27,931 nucleotides of DNA, taken from a virus. Below the pieces are notes generated by a model. That model saw only the letters and a program-made list of their open reading frames with translations, had not been told where the DNA came from and did not search any database. Below, piece after piece: positions 14,675 through 21,483 of the stretch (positions are counted from its first letter, which is position 1; the number at the start of each line of letters is the position of its first letter). The DNA is taken from positions 1 through 27,931 of IMG/VR virus record IMGVR_UViG_3300051212_000554. The stretch is one strand, 5' to 3'. The position numbers and the translations under genes were made by a program.

Positions 14675-16305
14675 TGCAGTTTTATTATGATGGACAAATA
14701 AGAAGATATTTGTTACAAACTATTCGTTTGTTCAGCAATTTTGTTGTCAAATACGGTGATGGAAGATTATTCCAAGTTCCTGTAATGTACGGTGATCAGG
14801 ATAGACAAGTAGCCAATATAATAAAGCAAAACAGTGAAAATAAAATTAATGGCATGCCCCGAATAGCTGTTTATATCACTGGTTTAGAAATGGATAAGGA
14901 AAGACTAGCAGATCCTACCTTTGTTGGAAAAGTTCATGTTCGTGAACGTGCTATTGAAAATGGAGAATACACCAGTGATCAAGGATCAAACTATACAGTA
15001 GAACGTCTAATGCCTAGTCCCTATAAATTAACAGCTAAGGCAGATATATGGACTGGTAGTACTGAACAAAAACTACAAATCTTAGAACAAATTTTAATGC
15101 TGTTTAATCCTAGTTTAGAAATTCAAACTAATGATAATTTTATAGATTGGACTAGCCTTAGCGTTGTATATTTGGATGATGTAAGTTTTAGTAGTAGACA
15201 AATACCTGTTGGTACAGATTCAGCTATAGATTTAGCCAGTATAACTGTAAGTATGCCAATTTGGATTAGTCCTCCTGCTAAAATTAAAAAATTAGGGTTA
15301 GTTCAAAGTATTGCTATGAGTATGTTTACTAATATAGGTACTCCAGCAACAGGTTATATAGATGGCTTTGGTTCAGACCCAAATGAAGGGTCTAGGACTT
15401 TGTATGACACAGTACCTGTCCCTGTTAAGGTCAATGTAGCTGACTATGAAGTAGTAATTTTTGGCGGTTGTGCTAGAATATATCAACCTAATCCTAATGG
15501 AAAAATGACTAATAGTTTGGAAGATCCTGATCTATCAGGCATGACTCCAATTAATTGGCAAACTATTCTGCTCAAACATCCTAATACTTATACACCTGGT
15601 GAAAGTAAAATATTTTTACTACAACCTAATGGATCCGAAGTTGTAGGAACAATTGCTATAGATCCTTTAGATTATACTTGTTTAAAAATTAATTGGGATT
15701 CAGATTCTTATCCCAGTAACACAGATATCTCTACTAATTGGAGATCTAATAGTCCTGGTACTTTTGATGCCATAGTAGATCCAGAAACTAAAGGTCCTAA
15801 TAGTGGTTTACCCACTAGTCTAGTAGGTACAAGGTATCTTATTATAAGAAATATTGGTGGTGGTATTAGAGAAACATTGATAGCAGAAAATATAAGCAAT
15901 AGAATAGATACTACTGTTAACTACGATCTTGTTGATGATATCCAAATATTAGTTAATGATCAAAATGTAACTTTTGATTCCTTAGACATAGATGGTAAAC
16001 TAGTAATTAGACTACATAATGATGCTCAAATAGATGACATAATAACTTATATTTTAAACGTAAATCAAGATGGTCCTGATGCTTGGAAGAACTCCGATGG
16101 TAGTGATTTTATAGCAAACGCTAATGATCTTATAGAATGGGATGGTAACAGTTGGCATGTAGTTTTTGACAGCACAAGAGCAAAAGATGTTATCAAGTAT
16201 CTAACAAACATATATACAAATGTTCAATACAAATGGGATGGCATAAGCTGGACTAAGAGTTTTGAAGGACCCTATCGTAGAGGTGATTGGCGTTTAATAT
16301 TATGA
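14674..16305 (+). CDS. gp15: Tail completion and sheath stabiliser protein gp15, enlarged (543 aa)
   Basis: T4 gp15 caps the assembled tail and binds the neck. The N-terminal 210 residues match it in layout: MQFYYDGQIRRYLLQTIRLF, then VPVMYGDQDR, MPRIAVYITG, MPSPYKLTAKADIWTG, QILEQILMLFNP and VSMPIWISPPAKIKKLG (T4 has the equivalent SPIKMIYELSIFTR and EVNGWMYPP). T4 gp15 is 272 aa; residues 220-543 here are an extra beta-rich region. It ends with two W/Y-D-G-x-S-W repeats near 488-494 and 520-526 and a RRGDWRLIL tail. The extension is outside the fold known from T4 and is probably exposed at the neck. The gene overlaps gp14 by one base and the Nudix gene by ATGA. Confidence 0.88.
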   Translation: MQFYYDGQIRRYLLQTIRLFSNFVVKYGDGRLFQVPVMYGDQDRQVANIIKQNSENKINGMPRIAVYITGLEMDKERLADPTFVGKVHVRERAIENGEYTSDQGSNYTVERLMPSPYKLTAKADIWTGSTEQKLQILEQILMLFNPSLEIQTNDNFIDWTSLSVVYLDDVSFSSRQIPVGTDSAIDLASITVSMPIWISPPAKIKKLGLVQSIAMSMFTNIGTPATGYIDGFGSDPNEGSRTLYDTVPVPVKVNVADYEVVIFGGCARIYQPNPNGKMTNSLEDPDLSGMTPINWQTILLKHPNTYTPGESKIFLLQPNGSEVVGTIAIDPLDYTCLKINWDSDSYPSNTDISTNWRSNSPGTFDAIVDPETKGPNSGLPTSLVGTRYLIIRNIGGGIRETLIAENISNRIDTTVNYDLVDDIQILVNDQNVTFDSLDIDGKLVIRLHNDAQIDDIITYILNVNQDGPDAWKNSDGSDFIANANDLIEWDGNSWHVVFDSTRAKDVIKYLTNIYTNVQYKWDGISWTKSFEGPYRRGDWRLIL

Positions 16306-16736
16306 GAGAACGTATTGTTTGTAGTGGTGCATTATTTTACTCAAAAAAAACTAAACGTGTACTTTTAGTACAAAAAAGTAAAGGCAAACATGAAGGCACT
16401 TGGAGTCTAGTTGGCGGAACTAGTTTGGCTACTGAAAATCCTTGGCAAACTTTAATGCGTGAAATAGTTGAAGAAATAGGTTCAATGCCTGAAATAATTA
16501 AATCAATACCCTTAGAAACATTTGTTAGTAATGATAATGTTTTTAATTTTCATACATTTTTATGTGTAGTAGATAATGAATTTATACCTACTCTTAGCAA
16601 TGAACACAATGGATGGTCATGGACCAGTATAGATTTTATGCCTAAGCCACTACATCAAGGACTGCGTAGTAGCCTAAGCAATAGAGCAATAAAAAATAAA
16701 TTACAGACTGTATTCGACATTATGAATATCATCTAG
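16302..16736 (+). CDS. Nudix hydrolase (144 aa)
   Basis: Nudix enzymes hydrolyse nucleoside diphosphates linked to another moiety. A near-complete Nudix box is visible at residues 39-61: G39, E45, R53-E54, E57-E58 and G60 are placed exactly as in G-x5-E-x7-R-E-U-x-E-E-x-G-U, except that the last hydrophobic position is Ser. The ATG at 16302 forms ATGA with the gp15 stop, so it is chosen over a TTG at 16287 inside gp15. It is the last gene of the gp14-gp15 operon, so it is expected to be expressed late. Its 3' end overlaps the convergent glycosyltransferase-like gene by 36 bases. The substrate cannot be read from the sequence; mRNA decapping, NAD-type or oxidised-nucleotide hydrolysis are all possible. 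Confidence 0.9.
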   Translation: MRERIVCSGALFYSKKTKRVLLVQKSKGKHEGTWSLVGGTSLATENPWQTLMREIVEEIGSMPEIIKSIPLETFVSNDNVFNFHTFLCVVDNEFIPTLSNEHNGWSWTSIDFMPKPLHQGLRSSLSNRAIKNKLQTVFDIMNII

Positions 16737-18326
16737 TACTCTTGATAAACTAAACTTATTCATAACATGCACATTTATATTTTTTACCTTCATTAGAGTA
16801 TATTCGCCTCTATAATTTTCTTTTTCAATTAGGAATTTCATAGAGTCATTATATTCTAATAATAAATCTCTATCAGTTGTATAATATAGTTTTCCTGGTA
16901 AACTATAGGCCCAATCACCATTTTGATAACCATTCATAACATGAATACCAATACTGAAAGCATAGTCATTTCTATATAAACTATGCTCAATTTGATATAT
17001 GTGTCTATAATAATTCCAGTTTTCTTGTATATGACCTAAGTAATTAAAAAATACTTCTGTATTAGAATTTTTCTTAAAAAAGAACACAGTAGCCCAATAA
17101 AAATCTATGCCCTTATCACTTACTGTTTTTAATCTAGGATCGTTTCTATACCCAGTTAGGTCAACAGCATCCTTAAAAATTAAAAAGTCATGCGGTTGTT
17201 CCCAACAATATTTTAGTACATCATTGTTTATTAAGTAATCACAATCTAAGACTAAAGTTTCATCATATGGACTAATTTCAAAGCTTTTTATTCTAATATC
17301 ATTTTTAAATTTTAGTCTTTTATATATCAATGATCCGTCAAAATATCGTCTATATTGTATACTAGAATCATAAATTAAAAATCGTTCCTTAGTATCTTCC
17401 CATAAATCAAATCTAATTTCATCACTTGAATAAGAGCAATTTTCTTTACTCAACCAAAGAACTCTATTATGGAGCAAAATTGTTCCTTTTAAAAATTTAT
17501 CTGTGGTGGATAAATCAAAAACATTTTCAAGTAGCAAATCATAATTTACAAAACTGAATTCGTCTTGTTCTTGATAATCATTATTACATCTATAAAGAGT
17601 ATTTTTGTACCATACATGTTGCCCTTTTAAATATGGTAAATTAGGATACCATTTATCTATATCAATACCTTGGTAAACTCTTTCTAAACTACTAGTATCA
17701 TAAATATTAGTTATAGTATGATTGTTTATATTACTTAACCAAAGAACTCTGTCTTTAAGTACAATATCACCTTTGTTTAATTTTGTATTTTCATTTAATT
17801 CTTTTACATTTTCAAGTACAATACTATATCTTTCCTTACTAAAATTATCATTTTCAGTATAGCCTACATCACAACGATACAGTATATTTTCATACCAAAC
17901 ATGTTGTCCTTTTAGGTAGGGTAAATTTGGATACCATTTATCAATGTCTATACCTTCATATATTCTATCAAAATCTTCAGGCGTATAATTATAATCTATA
18001 GATACTTCTTCATTGACTACACTGACAAATTCTGGGCCTTCATTTACCTTACGCCATATAGTTCCATTATAATAAACTAGACTACCTACAGGATATGTAG
18101 CAGAACTGTGCCATTTTTCAATACCAGATTCATAGGCCAGTCTTATAACAAAATCAAAATAGTCCTGCCAATCTGGATATTGTTGATACAACCAATCAGC
18201 ACTATCTGTAACTAAAGTAGACTTAACATTTAGATATTTTTTTACATTTTTTGCTACATTTACAGCTAATTTTACATAGTCTATTTGCTCATTGTTTAGT
18301 GCATATAGCAGTACACCTTTACTCAT
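16701..18326 (-). CDS. Glycosyltransferase-like protein with nested repeat modules (541 aa)
   Basis: Residues 1-66 (KGVLLYALNNEQIDYVKLAV, then STLVTDSADWL) look like the Rossmann-like start of a GT-A glycosyltransferase. The fold seems to resume at about 320 with YRRYFDGSLIYKRLKFKND, then SPYDETLVLDCDYLINND, where D361-C-D363 is a plausible metal-binding DxD. Between them, residues about 71-300 are an insertion of three modules: 71-107, 122-200 and 217-294. The last two are near copies (both with IDIDKWYPNLPYLKGQHVWY, 95 residues apart). Each has the spaced W...Y..G..V.Y...LY pattern of chitin-binding-type (CBM5/12-like) domains. The start overlaps the upstream 115-aa gene by ATGA. The sugar donor and acceptor are unknown; virion, LPS or DNA glycosylation are possibilities. 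Confidence 0.6.
   Translation of the reverse strand: MSKGVLLYALNNEQIDYVKLAVNVAKNVKKYLNVKSTLVTDSADWLYQQYPDWQDYFDFVIRLAYESGIEKWHSSATYPVGSLVYYNGTIWRKVNEGPEFVSVVNEEVSIDYNYTPEDFDRIYEGIDIDKWYPNLPYLKGQHVWYENILYRCDVGYTENDNFSKERYSIVLENVKELNENTKLNKGDIVLKDRVLWLSNINNHTITNIYDTSSLERVYQGIDIDKWYPNLPYLKGQHVWYKNTLYRCNNDYQEQDEFSFVNYDLLLENVFDLSTTDKFLKGTILLHNRVLWLSKENCSYSSDEIRFDLWEDTKERFLIYDSSIQYRRYFDGSLIYKRLKFKNDIRIKSFEISPYDETLVLDCDYLINNDVLKYCWEQPHDFLIFKDAVDLTGYRNDPRLKTVSDKGIDFYWATVFFFKKNSNTEVFFNYLGHIQENWNYYRHIYQIEHSLYRNDYAFSIGIHVMNGYQNGDWAYSLPGKLYYTTDRDLLLEYNDSMKFLIEKENYRGEYTLMKVKNINVHVMNKFSLSRVLDDIHNVEYSL
17445..18116 (-). repeat. Tandem module repeats inside the glycosyltransferase-like gene
   Basis: Module 1 lies at about 18116-18006, module 2 at 17963-17727 and module 3 at 17678-17445. 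Modules 2 and 3 are offset by 285 bases and share long near-identical stretches at DNA as well as protein level, for example the strands encoding KWYPNLPYLKGQHVWY. This points to a fairly recent in-frame duplication. Confidence 0.8.
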
Positions 18327-18670
18327 TTTACAAGTGCCTCAACATTCCTATTTTTCTTAAGTGTTTGATATTCATTGTAATAACTATTACTGGCCAGAAA
18401 ATATTGATCTACAATATTTTCAAAGAATTCTTTAAGATCACTGACTCTTATTGGTAATTCATTATCATCTATAAGTATGACATTTTCTATATTCCCAAGA
18501 TCAATTAATACTTTGGTAAAAGTAATTAAATCCTTGTTTATAGTAAATGTGCCACCTGAGTGATAGTAGATACACTCTGTTTGATACTGCTCTTTAAGGC
18601 TACGTTTTTGGTTATTAAGAGTAACCATAAAATTAGCAAATTCTAGTGCTTTTTCCAGTCTTTCGTCCAT
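18323..18670 (-). CDS. Small protein, function unknown (115 aa)
   Basis: Function is not recognised. The product is a mixed helical protein with a Lys/Glu-rich N-terminal helix (residues 1-30), a short segment CIYYHSGGTFTINKDLITF that looks like a beta-hairpin, then FTKVLIDLGN and VILIDDNELPIRVSDLKEFFEN. No signal peptide or transmembrane helix is present. AAAAGGAG precedes the ATG, giving a strong start. It overlaps the glycosyltransferase-like gene by ATGA, so the two are probably co-translated and may work together, for instance as an accessory or chaperone. A weak late-like element lies about 20 bases upstream. Confidence 0.7.
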   Translation of the reverse strand: MDERLEKALEFANFMVTLNNQKRSLKEQYQTECIYYHSGGTFTINKDLITFTKVLIDLGNIENVILIDDNELPIRVSDLKEFFENIVDQYFLASNSYYNEYQTLKKNRNVEALVK

Positions 18671-18690
18671 AGAAACTCCTTTTAAGTAGT

Positions 18691-18698
18691 TATCTATA
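18691..18698 (-). promoter_or_regulatory. Possible late promoter TATAGATA before the 115-aa gene
   Basis: TATAGATA on the minus strand is one mismatch from the T4 late consensus and lies 20 bases before the ATG, with AAAAGGAG between. The mismatch breaks the TAAATA core shared by all the other elements here, so it is uncertain. Confidence 0.25.
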
Positions 18699-18718
18699 GC
18701 TCTATGTACTAGTTATTT

Positions 18719-19579
18719 TTATGGTGCTTGTGTGGTTGATATAGTAGGACCAGTCACACTAACATATGATCCTGTTGCTCTATAATGACTTACAGTGCTG
18801 GTCAAAGTACCATCAACATTCTCATCAATAATACCAGTGCTTCCATCATCATTATACTGAATATTAAGGGTGAGTACTGTGGCAGTTTTACTGGCTGTGA
18901 TTGTTAGATCATTGTTTGAATATGTTCCACTATCCACAATAGTAAAAATTTGCTGTGTTCCACTTAGGTTATACCAACCTATACTACTACCAGTACCACC
19001 ACTAGCCACTGTATCATAGGCTCTAAACCTAATTGATCCGGCAGTTGTAAATAAATTATTCCATCTACCACCTTTTGTTGTTGAACTTGAATGTCCTGAC
19101 ATAGTTGGTATAATTCTTATTTCACCACCAGCATTAAAAAAATATCTTGCGATATCTGCGCTGCCAAATGACGCTGTAACTATATGTGTTCTATTATTGT
19201 TCCATGTTCCACTGGCAATTTGTGGATTAACCCCTGTGGTTAAAGTAGCTTGTTCGCTAGCTATACTTAATCTATTAGTATCAAGTGTGCTTGCTTGACT
19301 ACTATAAGTACTCCAATCACTAGCATATATTACACCACCTGCGCTTACACTTGGAGCTGTACTGGCAGCATTAGCTTGATGATAACGTATTTTATCTAAA
19401 TCACTTTTGAGATTTTGCATTTGACTAGCGGTTATGGTATTAGTGGCTGCTACTTGACCACTACTTACAGCCTGTCCATAACCTCGATCTCCGCTACCTG
19501 AACCTAAAATACTTGCTACGGTACTTTGAATACTGTTATAGTCACTAGCTAATATTGTATTACCAACACCAATTGCCAT
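18719..19579 (-). CDS. Probable tail-associated structural protein with N-terminal repeats (286 aa)
   Basis: Function is not established; proteins of this style occur near fibre genes in marine T4-like phages. The N-terminal 100 residues contain three imperfect copies of an I-x-A-S-D/Q-Y/M/W helix motif (TILASDYNSIQS near 8, TITASQMQNLKS near 48 and VIYASDWSTYSS near 83), joined by Ser/Gly/Ala-rich linkers. Residues 120-286 are Ser/Thr/Gly-rich beta strands (for example HIVTASFGSADIARYFFNAGG), typical of a compact fibre-tip or adhesin-like domain. It follows the 620-aa fibre gene by 12 bases, with AAAGG before the ATG. An exposed tail or receptor-contact role is inferred. Confidence 0.65.
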   Translation of the reverse strand: MAIGVGNTILASDYNSIQSTVASILGSGSGDRGYGQAVSSGQVAATNTITASQMQNLKSDLDKIRYHQANAASTAPSVSAGGVIYASDWSTYSSQASTLDTNRLSIASEQATLTTGVNPQIASGTWNNNRTHIVTASFGSADIARYFFNAGGEIRIIPTMSGHSSSTTKGGRWNNLFTTAGSIRFRAYDTVASGGTGSSIGWYNLSGTQQIFTIVDSGTYSNNDLTITASKTATVLTLNIQYNDDGSTGIIDENVDGTLTSTVSHYRATGSYVSVTGPTISTTQAP

Positions 19580-19591
19580 AAAAAACCTTTA

Positions 19592-21454
19592 TTATATAAT
19601 TATGCATTCAACTAGTTTTACACTAGGATCGTTATTTGATTCTAAAGCAATAGCAAAAACGTCTTGACTATTTAAGCTATGTACTGCAACTCCATCATTA
19701 TGAGCAACTAATTTTTGTCCTTTTAGTATTGGACCTACAACCTTAACTGGTACACGACCCTTTAGTGCTACATTTGTGCCATTTTCTAAGTCTCTATTCA
19801 TAAGGTAAGCAGGATTAGCACTTACAGCACCTATAGCTCTTGAACCAATACTACACGCAGTTACTTCCTTATCACCACCAACCATGAGCACAGTGCCTAC
19901 ATCATATTCTTTATCAGCCAAATACTTTTCAGCAAGATCAGCATATCCAGCTGTACTGGCTTGACCAGCAAAATTTACAGCAGTTAAAGTATTGCTAGCT
20001 GGGTTATAGGTAAGACCAGTGCTATCAATTTTAATATCTTGAAAGCCTGAAGTTCCAGAAACAAATGTTATGTAATGTGTGCTTGAATCATTTGTTTGAT
20101 TTATTGTTATGGTGCTAGCAGATCCTGTATTCACTAGACTAGTTATTGGTACCCAATCTAATTGACCACCTGCTCCAACGCTTAACACTTCGTTTTGATT
20201 ACCTAATGGTAAAAAGGCTGTGGTATCACTAGCACTTTGATACACAATACTACCGCTTTGACCACCTTGAATGTTATCTGCTAGATCTGATAAGCCACTA
20301 AATCTCGTAGCATATAGTATACCATTGGCATCACGAGCAGCTATTTTATTGGCTGTGGCTGTTACAGTACCATCAATATAGGTACCACCTACAAGCACTT
20401 TATCCGCTTGATCTGCTGTACCTTTAAATAAGCCATAGTATTCACTGGCATATACCTTAGAAAACCCTTGTCCACTACGTCCTAAACTACTTGATGTTTC
20501 CCCTGGTAATATATCAGCACCTGATAGCAACATTGCTGTTTTTCTAATATTGCTTACTGTGGTTTTGAATACTATTTGTTTGTCTGTAATTACATGTTCT
20601 AATGTTGGATTACCATTGTCAATAAAAAACTTAATGTCATCATCAGTTCCTAAAGTAAATCCAGTATCATCAAAACTTACGCCGCCTGTGAAATTTGGGT
20701 TGTCAGCACTGATAAAATCTTGTGCTGTGTATAGAGTGCCATCTATTCCTTGTAGTTTTAGGCTTGAGCTTGATGTACCCCAAAATCTGTATAGGCTACT
20801 AGTTTTACCAAAGTTTAAATCATAAAATAAATTAGGATCTGATTCTGGAATAGTATGATCTGTGCCTACATTTGTACCAATTAGATTAATACCTTGTCTA
20901 ATTACAGTAAAAACTGGTCTAAGACTGCTACCTAATTCTAGAGTAAATGTTGTGCTGCTTATGATGAAAACTGTTTGATTGTTTATTAGACCTTGTACTA
21001 TTGGATGTGTTATACCATTAGTATCATTTACACTGATACTTTTAAGTTCTGTTGTCCCTGCGTTTTCAACTGCTTGTGGACCGATTAGAGTAAATGCTGT
21101 TCCACTCCAAGCAAATAACTGATTACTGCTAGTATCAAACCAAAAATCACCTGTTGTTAGTCCTGAAGGAGGGTTAGTTCCTATTTCAGCACCACCACTG
21201 GTTCTAAATTTATTGCCATCATAGAACTTTAGCTTTTTACTACCACTATCGTACCAAATTTGACCAGCTATTTTACGGGGTGGTTCACTGGTTCCTGCGA
21301 AATTTTCCAGCAGATGAACCATATTTTCATTTTGAACTTCGCCATAACCAGCGTAATTTCTACCGATAAGCTTGATATCTAAGGTATTATCAACGGTACC
21401 ATCTTCTACTACTGCTATGATAGCACCATTATACCTATTAATATTATATGGCAT
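19592..21454 (-). CDS. Tail fibre-like protein, third paralogue (620 aa)
   Basis: The N-terminal 130 residues are shared with the next two genes: MPYNINRYNG, then IKLIGRNYAGYGEVQNENMV, LLENFAG, GQIWYDS (64-70) and GDFWFDT...LFAWSG (102-118). This looks like a virion-attachment module. The middle is beta-rich and contains SSLGRSGQGFSKVYASEYYG (about 340-360), a motif common in fibre shafts. Residues about 495-620 (YADLAEKYLADKEYDVGTVL, then SANPAYLMNRDL and GRVPVKVVGPI) form a C-terminal domain seen on many phage fibres, possibly a trimerisation or self-cleaving chaperone type. A GATAAATA element lies 18 bases upstream and AAAGGGG precedes the ATG. Host-recognition is the likely role, but no receptor is indicated. 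Confidence 0.8.
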   Translation of the reverse strand: MPYNINRYNGAIIAVVEDGTVDNTLDIKLIGRNYAGYGEVQNENMVHLLENFAGTSEPPRKIAGQIWYDSGSKKLKFYDGNKFRTSGGAEIGTNPPSGLTTGDFWFDTSSNQLFAWSGTAFTLIGPQAVENAGTTELKSISVNDTNGITHPIVQGLINNQTVFIISSTTFTLELGSSLRPVFTVIRQGINLIGTNVGTDHTIPESDPNLFYDLNFGKTSSLYRFWGTSSSSLKLQGIDGTLYTAQDFISADNPNFTGGVSFDDTGFTLGTDDDIKFFIDNGNPTLEHVITDKQIVFKTTVSNIRKTAMLLSGADILPGETSSSLGRSGQGFSKVYASEYYGLFKGTADQADKVLVGGTYIDGTVTATANKIAARDANGILYATRFSGLSDLADNIQGGQSGSIVYQSASDTTAFLPLGNQNEVLSVGAGGQLDWVPITSLVNTGSASTITINQTNDSSTHYITFVSGTSGFQDIKIDSTGLTYNPASNTLTAVNFAGQASTAGYADLAEKYLADKEYDVGTVLMVGGDKEVTACSIGSRAIGAVSANPAYLMNRDLENGTNVALKGRVPVKVVGPILKGQKLVAHNDGVAVHSLNSQDVFAIALESNNDPSVKLVECIII

Positions 21455-21472
21455 TCTACGACCCCTTTCGAA

Positions 21473-21480
21473 TATTTATC
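21473..21480 (-). promoter_or_regulatory. Late promoter GATAAATA before the 620-aa fibre gene
   Basis: GATAAATA on the minus strand lies 18 bases before the ATG at 21454 and is followed by AAAGGGG. It sits in the 29-base gap after the 992-aa gene. Spacing is typical of an mRNA with a short leader. Confidence 0.65.
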
Positions 21481-21483
21481 AAA

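Noticed and set aside
16287-16301. TTG start for the Nudix gene, five codons upstream
   Set aside because: It lies inside gp15, has no ribosome binding site, and the ATG at 16302 gives the ATGA coupling seen elsewhere here.
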